Source: Chloroflexota bacterium (GTDB lineage: Bacteria > Chloroflexota > Dormibacteria > Dormibacterales > Dormibacteraceae). Taken from it: a stretch of DNA of 47,313 nucleotides. The stretch covers positions 1 to 47,313 of the forward strand of contig VBFO01000111.1 of the NCBI GenBank assembly GCA_005881025.1, given 5' to 3'. Positions 39,226-47,044 of the stretch are shown in pieces. Position numbers and translations under genes: made by a program. Every line of letters starts with the position of its first letter. Position 1 is the stretch's first letter. A model generated the notes under the pieces. The model did no database searches. It worked only from the letters and a program-made list of their open reading frames with translations, and had not been told where the DNA came from.

Positions 39226-39912
39226 ATCGATATCAAATTAGCGCGCCCGGAGCCTCCGGAATTCCCAGCACCCTCCAGGCCGCCTCCGTCTCGGATCTAT
39301 CTCATCCGCCATGGCGAGTCGACCTGGAATCGAATTCATCGGATCCAGGGCCAGCTTGATCCTCCGCTCTCCGAAGAAGGCAGGCGTCAAGCGGCTCGAC
39401 TGGCCCACCGCTTCGCCGGGAAGCGTCTGCTGGCGCTTTACTCGAGCGACCTGAAGCGGGCGCTGGAGACTGCCGAGCCGATCGAGGCCGTGACTGGGCT
39501 GGAGGCCGTACCGATGCCCGAGCTGCGCGAGATCTTCCTGGGCGAATGGGAGGGGCTGCGCACCGAGGAGCTCGTCGAGCGCTACCCGGAAGCTTGGGCG
39601 AGGTGGGCTGAGGAGCCGAGCTGGGACCTCATCCCCGGCGGTGAGAGCGCGGCTGCATTCGAGGCTCGAGTCCAGTCCGCGCTGGACTCATTTTTCGCCC
39701 GCCACGAACGTGGCGACACGGTGGTCGTCACGCATGGCGGTGTCATACAGATCGCACTCCATCGGATCGTCGGCCGGCCGAGCCGTGGCCTGTTTCCCTT
39801 CCGCATCTCGAATTCGTCAATCACGCTGATCTCCAAACGGGATGGACATCTGATCATCGACTCGGTCAACGACACCGGCCACCTCGAGGGAGCGGCTCAT
39901 CTCGCGGATTGA
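39226..39912 (+). CDS. Histidine phosphatase (phosphoglycerate-mutase-like), non-canonical start
   Basis: A phosphatase of the RHG superfamily. The catalytic IYLIRHGESTWN motif is at 39295-39330, followed by QGQLDPPLSEEGRRQA; the acid and second-His region is FLGEWEGL and VVTHGGVIQIALHR. The substrate is unknown; cobalamin or sugar phosphate, or general phosphatase activity are possibilities. The first canonical in-frame start, GTG 39490, lies after the catalytic motif and cannot be right. From the in-frame TGA at 39178-39180 to that GTG there is no ATG, GTG or TTG. ATC at 39226, just after a TAGTAT that could be a -10, is a tentative start. It overlaps the next gene by 14 bp. Confidence 0.82.
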   Translation: MDIKLARPEPPEFPAPSRPPPSRIYLIRHGESTWNRIHRIQGQLDPPLSEEGRRQAARLAHRFAGKRLLALYSSDLKRALETAEPIEAVTGLEAVPMPELREIFLGEWEGLRTEELVERYPEAWARWAEEPSWDLIPGGESAAAFEARVQSALDSFFARHERGDTVVVTHGGVIQIALHRIVGRPSRGLFPFRISNSSITLISKRDGHLIIDSVNDTGHLEGAAHLAD

Positions 39913-40876
39913 ATCGCAGCCGGAAGCCTGGGATGCCGAGCTCGACCTGCTCGCGTCGCCCGCGCCTCTGCTGCAGAGCTGGGGATGGGGCGAGGTGCAG
40001 GGAAGAGCAGGCTGGTCGGTGGAGCGAGTTCGCCTTGATCACGCGATGGCGAGCATTCAGCTGCGCGGCCTTGGACAACTGCGCGAGGCCTATGTTCCGC
40101 GCGGGCCTGTCCCCGCCACAGCGGAAGCGGTGAGGAGTCTCGTCGAATGGGCTCGCGAGCGAAAGATCGCCCGGTTGCAGGTTGAGCCGGAAGCACCACC
40201 GGACTTCGGTGGCGAGATGAAGGCGATCGGCTTCACGGTCATCGCACCGACCCAACCCGCACACACGCGCATCGTCAAGCTCATGCCGCCCGACCAGCTG
40301 CTGGCGTCCTTCCATCACGGCCGCCGCTACAACATCCGCGCAGGCCTGCGTCGAGGAGTGATCGTCGAGGAGGATGTGGACGCCGCCGAGCTCGCGCGTC
40401 AGTCCACGGCCGTGGAGCGCCGCGAGTCGATCAATCTTCCCGACCGCCGCTACTACGAGTCGCTGCTGAAGCTGCTGCCCTGGTGCCGCACCTATGTCGC
40501 CCGCCACCCACAGACCAATGAAGCCCTGGCCGCGGTGCTGGTGGCACGTCATGCGGGACGTGGCTACAGTCTTTTCGCCGGGCGCAGCGGCCGGCATCCG
40601 GAGCTGATGGCCAACGACCTCGCCTGGTGGGCGGCTCTAAAAGGGTGCGCCGAGGCGGGCTGCAGGGACTTCGATTTGTGGGGCGTGCCTCCGCCAGGCG
40701 CCGGCCGCGACCATCCGTGGCACGGGCTCGGCTTCTTCAAGTCCGAGTTCAACGGCGAGGAGGTCGCCTACGCCGGGGCCTGGGAGATCACGCTCTCAGG
40801 GACGGGCGCCAGGCTGCTTGGAATCGAGAAATCGGCTCGCCGCCGTGTGCGGAAAATGGTGCACAACATCTCCTAA
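39899..40876 (+). CDS. FemAB-like peptidyltransferase, probable ATC start
   Basis: A 325-residue protein of the FemAB/GNAT-fold family, which adds amino acids to lipid-linked peptidoglycan precursors using aminoacyl-tRNA. Typical segments are LLQSWGWGEVQGRAGW, LQVEPE, FHHGRRYNIR and the C-terminal DLWGVPP...HPWHGLGFFKSEFNGEEVAYAGAWEI (split here). The first canonical in-frame start, GTG 39995, would delete the first of these. Upstream, no ATG, GTG or TTG exists before the in-frame stop. ATC at 39899-39901 follows GAGGGAG by six bases and is the best start. It is coupled to the phosphatase gene. The role in interpeptide-bridge formation is inferred from the family. Confidence 0.88.
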   Translation: MSRIESQPEAWDAELDLLASPAPLLQSWGWGEVQGRAGWSVERVRLDHAMASIQLRGLGQLREAYVPRGPVPATAEAVRSLVEWARERKIARLQVEPEAPPDFGGEMKAIGFTVIAPTQPAHTRIVKLMPPDQLLASFHHGRRYNIRAGLRRGVIVEEDVDAAELARQSTAVERRESINLPDRRYYESLLKLLPWCRTYVARHPQTNEALAAVLVARHAGRGYSLFAGRSGRHPELMANDLAWWAALKGCAEAGCRDFDLWGVPPPGAGRDHPWHGLGFFKSEFNGEEVAYAGAWEITLSGTGARLLGIEKSARRRVRKMVHNIS

Positions 40877-40893
40877 CAATCCTTCAAAGCGTC

Positions 40894-40899
40894 TACTAT
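40894..40899 (+). promoter_or_regulatory. Possible -10 element before the response regulator
   Basis: TACTAT sits 25 bp before the response-regulator ATG, in a locally A/T-rich gap. The leader would contain GGAG copies at 40907-40910 and 40918-40921. No clear -35 is seen. Confidence 0.35.
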
Positions 40900-40923
40900 G
40901 GTCTTAGGAGAAACACCGGAGAA

Positions 40924-41634
40924 ATGTCCGAACCATCGCGCCAGATCCTGGTCGTGGACGGCGACGCCCCAATCCGCCGGGAGATCAAATCCGCGTGCGA
41001 GCAGGACGGCTATCAGGTGCTGGAGGCAGATACCGGATCGGAAGCGCTCCGTGTCCACACCGCTGCCCATCCGAATCTTGTCCTGCTCGAGGTCACACTG
41101 CCGGACGGCTCGGGCTTCGACGTCTGCCGGGAGCTCCGCCGTTCCGACCCGACCTCGCCTGTGATCATGATGAGCACGCGCTCCGATGAGATCGACGTCG
41201 TGGTGGCGCTCGAGATCGGAGCCGACGACTACGTCACCAAGCCTCTGCGGCTGCGCGAGCTGGCGGCCCGGATTGCGGCCCACCTGCGGCGAGCCCGCAT
41301 GGAGTCGGCCGAGGCGATGCGGACGAGGCTCGAGTTCCGCGATCTGGTCATCGATGTCAACGAGCGCCGCATCTACAAATCAGGCAAGGAGATCGAGCTG
41401 ACCCACACCGAGTTCGACCTGCTCACCTTCCTCGCCAGCAACGCCGGCAAGGTGCTCAGCCGGGAGAAGATCCTGAACTCGATCTGGGGTTATGAGTATC
41501 CAATCGAAACCCGGGTGATCGACGTCCACATCCGAAACCTGCGCCGCAAGATCGAGACGCAGCCCGCGCGTCCTTATTACATCCTGGCCGTCCCGGGGAT
41601 CGGGTACCGCTTCACCAACGCCCGCCCGGTCTAG
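40924..41634 (+). CDS. OmpR/PhoB-type response regulator with atypical receiver
   Basis: A 236-residue DNA-binding regulator: receiver domain (about 7-118) and winged-helix domain (about 137-232, with TEFDLLTFLASNAGKVLSRE, then ETRVIDVHIRNLRRKI). The residue at the phospho-acceptor position is Glu56 (LVLLEVTLPDGSG), not Asp, and the acidic pair near the N-terminus is Asp12-Gly13-Asp14 instead of adjacent acids. The switch Lys (TKPLRL) is kept. A Glu here can mimic phosphorylation, so the protein may act without a kinase. No kinase gene is adjacent. The start is ATG at 40924. Confidence 0.92.
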   Translation: MSEPSRQILVVDGDAPIRREIKSACEQDGYQVLEADTGSEALRVHTAAHPNLVLLEVTLPDGSGFDVCRELRRSDPTSPVIMMSTRSDEIDVVVALEIGADDYVTKPLRLRELAARIAAHLRRARMESAEAMRTRLEFRDLVIDVNERRIYKSGKEIELTHTEFDLLTFLASNAGKVLSREKILNSIWGYEYPIETRVIDVHIRNLRRKIETQPARPYYILAVPGIGYRFTNARPV

Positions 41635-41683
41635 CCACCGCCCCGACTGAAACCCCCTTCCTGCGCTGTAGGCTATCGACTCA

Positions 41684-43570
41684 GTGAAGCTGATCGGCGT
41701 TCGAGTCAAGCGTTTCCGCAACATCCTCGACTCCACTCCCATCTCCGTGGCGGGCAACGTGACCTGCCTGGTCGGCAAGAACGAGTCCGGAAAGACCGCC
41801 ATCCTCGAGGCGCTCTATCGCCTAAAGCCCACCTACCAGGCCACCTTCCGGGACATCGACGACTACCCGCGCTGGATGCTCGCTGAGCACCGCCGCAGCG
41901 GCGAGATCGAGAAGACCAGCCCAGTCGAGGCGACTTTCGAGCTGGAGCCGGCGGACGTCGACGCCATCGAGGCGATCGGCGGAAAAGGCGTGGTCGGCTC
42001 GAGCACGCACACCGTGATCGTTCAGCGCGACTACGCCAGCCAGATCCACGTCAGCCTGCCCCAGGTCGACGAGCGCGTGACCGTGACCCGCCTCGTGGAC
42101 GCGGCCAAGCTTCCCGATGGCTTGCGGGCGACCATCGGCGACCACGCCAGTGTCGCCGACCTCTCGAACCGCCTGAGCGAGATCGAGCACGCGGTCCCGA
42201 AGATCGACTCCCCGACCCAGCAAGCGGTAAACAAGCTGCAGGAGGCGATCAGGAGCCAGTTTCCTGAAGGCGTCACGCAGGCGGTCGAAGGCCTGATCGT
42301 GCAGCGCATGCCGAGCTTTCTCTACTTCAGCGAGTACAGCCAGCTCCAGGGCAAGGTCGACCTCGAGCACCTTTTCGATGGCAAGGACCTGGACCCGAGC
42401 CAGCTGACCGCCCGGTCCTTGCTTCGTCTGGCCCACGCCGACAACCAATCGATCCTCGCCCTCGACTACGAGGAGCGGCGCTCCGAGCTGGAGGCGGCTG
42501 CGAACCGGTTGACCCATGAGGTGGCGCGCTACTGGTCGCAGAGCGCCGACCTGAAGGTCGACATCGACGTCGAGATGGCTGCAAGCGGCAACCAGCAGGT
42601 CGCGAAGTACCTGCAGATCCGCGTTGAAGACCTGCGGCACGGCTTCAGCAACCGGTTCGACCAGCGATCGTCAGGATTCCGCTGGTTCTTCTCGTTCCTC
42701 GCGGCTTTCCACGAGTTCGAGAAGCAAAAGGAGCGGGTGGTGATCCTGCTCGACGAACCGGCGCTGGAGCTGCACCCCCGCGCGCAGCGCGACTTCCTGC
42801 GGTTCATCAACGAGCGCCTCGCGCCGAAGCACCAGGTGTTCTACACGACGCATTCACCATTCATGGTCGAGGCGGACCGCCTGGACCGTGTGCGTCTGGT
42901 CGAGGACAAGGGCCGCGGCGTCGGCGCTGTCGTGTCGGCGGACGTGCTCTCAGCCGAGGCGGACAGCTTCTTCCCGCTTCAGGCGGCGCTGGGTTATGAC
43001 CTCGCGATGTCGCTGTTCAACCGGCCGGACAGCCTGCTCGTCGACGCGACCTCGGACTTCACCTACCTGACAGTCATCAGCGATCACCTGAAGCAGTTCG
43101 GCCGCGAGCACCTGAACGAGCGCTGGCGCGTTTTGCCGGCGGGCGGTGCGGCCAACATCCCGGCCGCGATCGCGCTGATCGGAAGGCAGCTGGGGGTGAC
43201 GGTGCTGATCGACTCGCGGAACGGGAACGAGAAGCTGACCGAGCTCGCCAAGGCCGGCTTTCTCAAACCGAAGCGGCTGGTGGCGGTGGCCGAGGTGACC
43301 GGCGCTGCGCGCGCTGACCTTGAGGATCTGTTCGAGGTCGACGACTACCTTGCCCTTTACAACCAGGCTTTCGGCAAGGCGCTGCGGGCGGCGGATCTTC
43401 CAAGTGGCGAGCGAATCCTGGAGCGGATCAGAGAGAAGGAGGGCGAATTCGACACCGACCGCCCGGCCGACGCCCTGCTCAGGCTCCGCGACAAGCTCCT
43501 GCCCCCGCTCAAGCCGGCGACTCGGGCCCGGTTCGAAGAACTTTTCCGCCGCATCAACAAGACCCTCTAG
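41684..43570 (+). CDS. OLD-family-like ATPase with degenerate TOPRIM domain
   Basis: A 628-residue protein with an SMC/ABC-like ATPase: Walker A GKNESGKT (31-38), a long helical insertion, and Walker B VVILLDEPALELHPRAQ with Asp357-Glu358. The H-loop is YTTHSPFMV. The C-terminal third matches the OLD TOPRIM position (SLLVDATSDFTYL, then VTVLIDSRNGNEK), but the usual catalytic Glu is Asp454 and the DxD motif is Asp510-Ser-Arg-Asn. OLD proteins are nucleases, some with antiphage roles. The start is GTG at 41684, 10 bp after a TAGGCT -10-like element, so it may be nearly leaderless. It stands alone and is not in an obvious defence island. Confidence 0.85.
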   Translation: MKLIGVRVKRFRNILDSTPISVAGNVTCLVGKNESGKTAILEALYRLKPTYQATFRDIDDYPRWMLAEHRRSGEIEKTSPVEATFELEPADVDAIEAIGGKGVVGSSTHTVIVQRDYASQIHVSLPQVDERVTVTRLVDAAKLPDGLRATIGDHASVADLSNRLSEIEHAVPKIDSPTQQAVNKLQEAIRSQFPEGVTQAVEGLIVQRMPSFLYFSEYSQLQGKVDLEHLFDGKDLDPSQLTARSLLRLAHADNQSILALDYEERRSELEAAANRLTHEVARYWSQSADLKVDIDVEMAASGNQQVAKYLQIRVEDLRHGFSNRFDQRSSGFRWFFSFLAAFHEFEKQKERVVILLDEPALELHPRAQRDFLRFINERLAPKHQVFYTTHSPFMVEADRLDRVRLVEDKGRGVGAVVSADVLSAEADSFFPLQAALGYDLAMSLFNRPDSLLVDATSDFTYLTVISDHLKQFGREHLNERWRVLPAGGAANIPAAIALIGRQLGVTVLIDSRNGNEKLTELAKAGFLKPKRLVAVAEVTGAARADLEDLFEVDDYLALYNQAFGKALRAADLPSGERILERIREKEGEFDTDRPADALLRLRDKLLPPLKPATRARFEELFRRINKTL

Positions 43571-43573
43571 GGG

Positions 43574-43972
43574 TTAGACCCCCAGCTCACGCAACCCTTC
43601 GAGCACAAAGGTCCGCTCACGGATCCGGGGATGCGGAACAGTAAGGTCGGGATCCGAGATCCGCTCATTTCCGAAGCGAAGTATGTCCACGTCGATGACG
43701 CGCGGGCCCCATCGTCTGGTGCGGGTGCGCCCGCCTTCCCTCTCGACAGCCTTTGCCGCGCGCAGCAGCTGCCGGGGCGTTCCTTCCCATTCGACCTCGA
43801 GGACCTGGTTCAGAAAACGAGGCTGATCCACCACACCCCACGGCTCCGTCTCGATGACGCGGGTCTGACGCACGATCCGCACGCCTTTCTCACGCAGCCT
43901 TCTCCGCGCCGCGCTCAGGTTGCGGACGCGCCTGCCCAGGTTCGTGCCGAGTCCGAGGTACGCGACCGTCAA
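43574..43972 (-). CDS. folK: HPPK: 6-hydroxymethyl-7,8-dihydropterin pyrophosphokinase
   Basis: A 132-residue enzyme (slightly short for the family) of folate synthesis. The motifs GLGTNLGRRVRNL, FLNQVLEVE, RTRRWGPRVIDVDILRFG and VPHPRIRERTFVLEGL are all present. The start is TTG at 43970-43972, overlapping the folP stop. It converges with the OLD-like gene with three bases between stops. Confidence 0.95.
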   Translation of the reverse strand: MTVAYLGLGTNLGRRVRNLSAARRRLREKGVRIVRQTRVIETEPWGVVDQPRFLNQVLEVEWEGTPRQLLRAAKAVEREGGRTRTRRWGPRVIDVDILRFGNERISDPDLTVPHPRIRERTFVLEGLRELGV

Positions 43973-44796
43973 GCGGTCTGAGTTTCGCGCGCGATGCGAT
44001 CAGCCACCTGCACCACGCGCTTCATGACACGTACGTCATGCACGCGGACCGCGTCGACACCACTCATGATGGCCGCGGCGACCGTCGCAGCGGTACCTTC
44101 GAGCCGGTCCGTCACGGGCAGGTCCAGGAGCTTCCCGATGAATGACTTGCGCGAGGTGCCGATGAGGATCGGTTGGCCCAGCTCCTTCAACTCCTCGAGC
44201 CTGTGCATCACCTCCCAGTTCTGGTCGGCAGTTTTGCCGAAGCCTATGCCTGGGTCGACCAGGATCCGCTCGCGCGAGACTCCGGCATCGATGGCGTTCC
44301 GCGTGGCCTCACGCAGCACGCGCTTGATCTCCTCCATCAGGTCGCTCGCATACTCGGTTCCTTCCTGGTTGTGCATGAGGACGAGGGCGCAGCCGCGGCG
44401 GGAAGCGAGGTCGGCGATCGCCGGCGAGCGCTGCAGGCTCCAGACATCGTTGAGGATGGTGGCACCAGCCTCGACCGCCGCCTCGGCGACCTCGACCTTG
44501 TAAGTGTCGATCGAAATGGGCACCCCAGCCTTTCGCGCCAGATGCTCGACCACTCGCTCGGTACGGCTGATCTCCTCGGGAACCGAGATGGTTTCATGGC
44601 CCGGGCGCGTCGACTGGCCGCCGACGTCGAGAATGTCCGCGCCTTCGCGGACCATCACCATGCCTTGGGCGACGGCGGACTCAGCGTCGTCGAGCCCGTC
44701 GCCGCTGAACGAGTCGGGACTCATGTTGACGATGCCCATCACATAGGTCCGCCTGCCCCACTCGAACCTATGCCCGGCGATGTCGGCTCCCTGCAT
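43969..44796 (-). CDS. folP: Dihydropteroate synthase
   Basis: A 275-residue TIM-barrel enzyme that joins the pterin pyrophosphate made by FolK to p-aminobenzoate. Motifs: MGIVNMSPDSFSGDG, DVGGQSTRPG (family usually GGEST), SIDTYKVEVAEAA, DPGIGFGKT and GTSRKSFIGK. ATG 44796 is preferred; a TTG at 44823 would run into the murE start. It is the first gene of folP-folK, divergent from murE. Confidence 0.95.
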   Translation of the reverse strand: MQGADIAGHRFEWGRRTYVMGIVNMSPDSFSGDGLDDAESAVAQGMVMVREGADILDVGGQSTRPGHETISVPEEISRTERVVEHLARKAGVPISIDTYKVEVAEAAVEAGATILNDVWSLQRSPAIADLASRRGCALVLMHNQEGTEYASDLMEEIKRVLREATRNAIDAGVSRERILVDPGIGFGKTADQNWEVMHRLEELKELGQPILIGTSRKSFIGKLLDLPVTDRLEGTAATVAAAIMSGVDAVRVHDVRVMKRVVQVADRIARETQTA

Positions 44797-44822
44797 GGGC
44801 CGATTATGCTGCCGCCATATCA
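44797..44822. promoter_or_regulatory. Compact divergent promoter between folP and murE
   Basis: Only 26 bp separate the two start codons. GATTATGCT reads as -10-like TATGCT on plus and CATAAT on minus, nearly the same bases on both strands. Transcripts would start at or very near the ATGs, so both mRNAs may be leaderless. This is inference from spacing. Confidence 0.4.
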
Positions 44823-46313
44823 ATGAAGCTGGCTGAGCTCGCCCGCGTGCCCGGCGCCACGCTGGACGGCGACGGAGAGATCGAGATCACGGGCATCGAG
44901 TACGACTCACGACGCGTCAAGCCGGGCGACCTGTTCGTCGCCGTGACGGGGATCCGCGCGGACGGCCACGTCTTCATCCAGGACGCTCTTGTCGCGGGAG
45001 CGGCGGCGGTCGCGGTGCAGGGCGATGCTCCGGCGCCGGCGGGAGTTTCGGTGGTGCGCCTGCAATCGAGCCGAACCGGCCTTGCCGAGCTCGCCTCGGA
45101 GTTCAACGGGCGGCCATCGCGCAGGCTGAGACTCGCGGGCGTCACCGGAACCGACGGCAAGACCACCACCACACACATGGCCGAGCACGTGCTGCAGGCC
45201 AGTGGCCTCGTCGCCGGCGCGATGAGCAGTGTCGCCTACCGTGTCAGCGGCAGCGAGACGGACAACGTCAGCGGCCAGACCACCACCGAGTCGCCCCAGG
45301 TGCAGGCATGGCTGCGGCGAATGGTCGATGCGGGCGTGGAGTGCGCCGTGATCGAGACGACCTCACACGCGCTGGTCCAGGAGCGAGTCGCGGCTTGCGA
45401 CTTCGACGTCGCCGCCTTCACGAACGTCGGCCACGATCACCTCGACTACCACCCCACGTGGGAGGAGTATCTGGAGGCGAAGGCGAAGCTGATCGACATC
45501 ACTGCTCGCGCAGTTGACAAGGGCGTCGAGAAGACCGCCGTGCTCAACCGTGACGACCCAAGCTATGAGCGTCTGTCACGCCGGCCGATCTCGCGGCGAT
45601 GGTCGTACGGCCTTACGAGCGGCGCCGACCTGCAGCCTCTCGACCTCGGCGTGACCGGATCCGGCTCGCAGTTTCGTTTGAAGACGCCGCTCGGCGAGAC
45701 GTATGTGTCACTGCGTGTGCCCGCGCGATTCAACGTTTACAACGCGCTGTGCGCAGCGGGCGTCTGCCTCGCCCTTGGTGTTCCGCTCGAGGGGATCGGA
45801 GCGGGACTGGCAAGCTTTGAGGGCGTCCGCGGCCGGCTCGAACGCGTGGAGCTGGGCCAGGATTTCCAGGTCTTCATCGACTTCGCCCATTCCGCAGGCG
45901 CGCTTGCCAGTGCGCTTGCCGAGCTCAGACCCTTCACCAGGGAAAGGCTGATCGTGGTGTTCGGCGCCACCGCTCGCTCGGACCATGACCGGCCGGGCAT
46001 GGGTCGCTCGGCGGCGCAGTTCGCCGACTTCTTCATCATCACCACCGACGATCCGCTGAGCGAGGACCCCGCGGAGATCGCTCGCGACGTGCAGTCAGGT
46101 ATCGGGGGAAAGTCGCCTGGGCTCGACTACGAGATAGTGATCGACCGCCGGTCCGCGATTCGACGCGCGATCGAGCTGGCGAAACCTGGGGACTGCGTGC
46201 TGCTGGCCGGCAAAGGGCATGAGCGCTCGATGCTGACCGGCTCAGGTGCAGAGCCGTGGGACGAACGGGCGGAGGCAGAGTCTGCGATCAGGGAACGGCT
46301 GGCGGCGAGCTAG
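44823..46313 (+). CDS. murE: MurE-like UDP-MurNAc-tripeptide synthetase
   Basis: A 496-residue Mur ligase that adds the third amino acid to the UDP-MurNAc-dipeptide. The ATP loop is GVTGTDGKTTT, the central region is ETTSHAL and FTNVGHDHLDYHPTW, and the C-terminal domain has VFIDFAHSAGAL. The site that is DNPR in DAP-adding enzymes is DDPL at 409-412 here, without the Arg. The GATARSDHDRPGMG segment also differs from the usual GCGGDRD form. The substrate may be Lys, Orn or another amine, or the protein may be a Mur-ligase paralog. No other dcw genes are adjacent. The start is ATG at 44823. Its 3' end overlaps thiS by 26 bp. Confidence 0.85.
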   Translation: MKLAELARVPGATLDGDGEIEITGIEYDSRRVKPGDLFVAVTGIRADGHVFIQDALVAGAAAVAVQGDAPAPAGVSVVRLQSSRTGLAELASEFNGRPSRRLRLAGVTGTDGKTTTTHMAEHVLQASGLVAGAMSSVAYRVSGSETDNVSGQTTTESPQVQAWLRRMVDAGVECAVIETTSHALVQERVAACDFDVAAFTNVGHDHLDYHPTWEEYLEAKAKLIDITARAVDKGVEKTAVLNRDDPSYERLSRRPISRRWSYGLTSGADLQPLDLGVTGSGSQFRLKTPLGETYVSLRVPARFNVYNALCAAGVCLALGVPLEGIGAGLASFEGVRGRLERVELGQDFQVFIDFAHSAGALASALAELRPFTRERLIVVFGATARSDHDRPGMGRSAAQFADFFIITTDDPLSEDPAEIARDVQSGIGGKSPGLDYEIVIDRRSAIRRAIELAKPGDCVLLAGKGHERSMLTGSGAEPWDERAEAESAIRERLAAS

Positions 46314-46524
46314 CGCCAACTCGCCCTCCGCCGACCATGCGCACGATCTCGACCACGTCGCCGGCGTTCAACAAAGTGGTCGGGTAGGAATCGCGGTCGA
46401 TGATCACGCCGTTGAGCTCGACGGCGACCGCCTTCGAGTTGACGCCGAGCTCATCCAGGTAGGCGAGCAGGGGAGTTGGCGAGTCGAGCTCGACGTCACG
46501 GCCGTTGACTCGCAGCGCGATCAC
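46288..46524 (-). CDS. thiS: ThiS sulfur carrier with C-terminal extension
   Basis: A 78-residue ubiquitin-like carrier that brings sulfur for thiazole synthesis. Typical segments are LRVNGRDVELDSPTPLLAYL and VAVELNGVIIDRDSY. The normal protein ends in Gly-Gly, which is adenylated; here MVGGG is followed by eleven more residues (RVGASSPPAVP) before the stop. The start is GTG at 46524, overlapping the thiE/tenI stop (GTGA). A longer Arg-rich N-terminal reading was rejected. Confidence 0.88.
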   Translation of the reverse strand: MIALRVNGRDVELDSPTPLLAYLDELGVNSKAVAVELNGVIIDRDSYPTTLLNAGDVVEIVRMVGGGRVGASSPPAVP

Positions 46525-47033
46525 AAAAACATCCTGATCGCGGCATAGCCCTGAGCGCCTGCGGCGATGCATTCTTTCGCCCGATCGGAGTCGATCCCAC
46601 CGATCGCCAGCACCGGTATGCGCACTCCCTCCGCCACCGTCGCGAGCGCCCGCAGACCCTGGGCGGCTTGGCCTGAGTGGCTAGGGCTCTCCCAGACAGG
46701 TCCGAAGATGACGAAGTCCGCCCCGGCTTGCTCAGCTTCGCGGGCGCCTTCCGGCGAATGGATGGAGCGGCCGATGAGCCGCTGGCCGAGCAGCTTGCGC
46801 GCAGCTGCGACAGACACATCGCCTTCCCGTAGGTTGACACCGGCCGCACCGGCGGCGAGGGCAACGTCGCAGCGCGAGCTCACGACCACCGGCACCGAAG
46901 ACTTCGGCACCAGCTCCATGGCCTCCCGTTCCAGCTCGCGTGCGGTGAGGTCGAGCGCCCGGAGGTGCAGGATGGTGGCGCCCAGCTCGATGGCGTGAAG
47001 GCCCGCGCGGGCGCTGTCGACGATCGCCATCAC
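46521..47033 (-). CDS. ThiE/TenI-family protein (thiamine phosphate synthase or thiazole tautomerase)
   Basis: A 170-residue TIM-barrel protein, short compared with ThiE (about 210). The core is recognisable: GATILHLRALD (ThiE: QLREK), GRSIHSPEGAREAEQAGADF, FGPVWESPSHSG and IPVLAIGGID. Replacement of the ThiE Glu-Lys at the first motif and the position between thiG and thiS favour TenI-like thiazole tautomerase, but ThiE cannot be excluded. GTG 47033 and ATG 47030 are adjacent start options. Confidence 0.8.
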   Translation of the reverse strand: MMAIVDSARAGLHAIELGATILHLRALDLTARELEREAMELVPKSSVPVVVSSRCDVALAAGAAGVNLREGDVSVAAARKLLGQRLIGRSIHSPEGAREAEQAGADFVIFGPVWESPSHSGQAAQGLRALATVAEGVRIPVLAIGGIDSDRAKECIAAGAQGYAAIRMFL

Positions 47034-47044
47034 GGCTGGAGTGG

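Noticed and set aside
39301-39500. Frameshift explaining the missing start of the histidine phosphatase
   Set aside because: The frame is continuous and conserved from the RHGE motif to the stop; only the start codon is missing.
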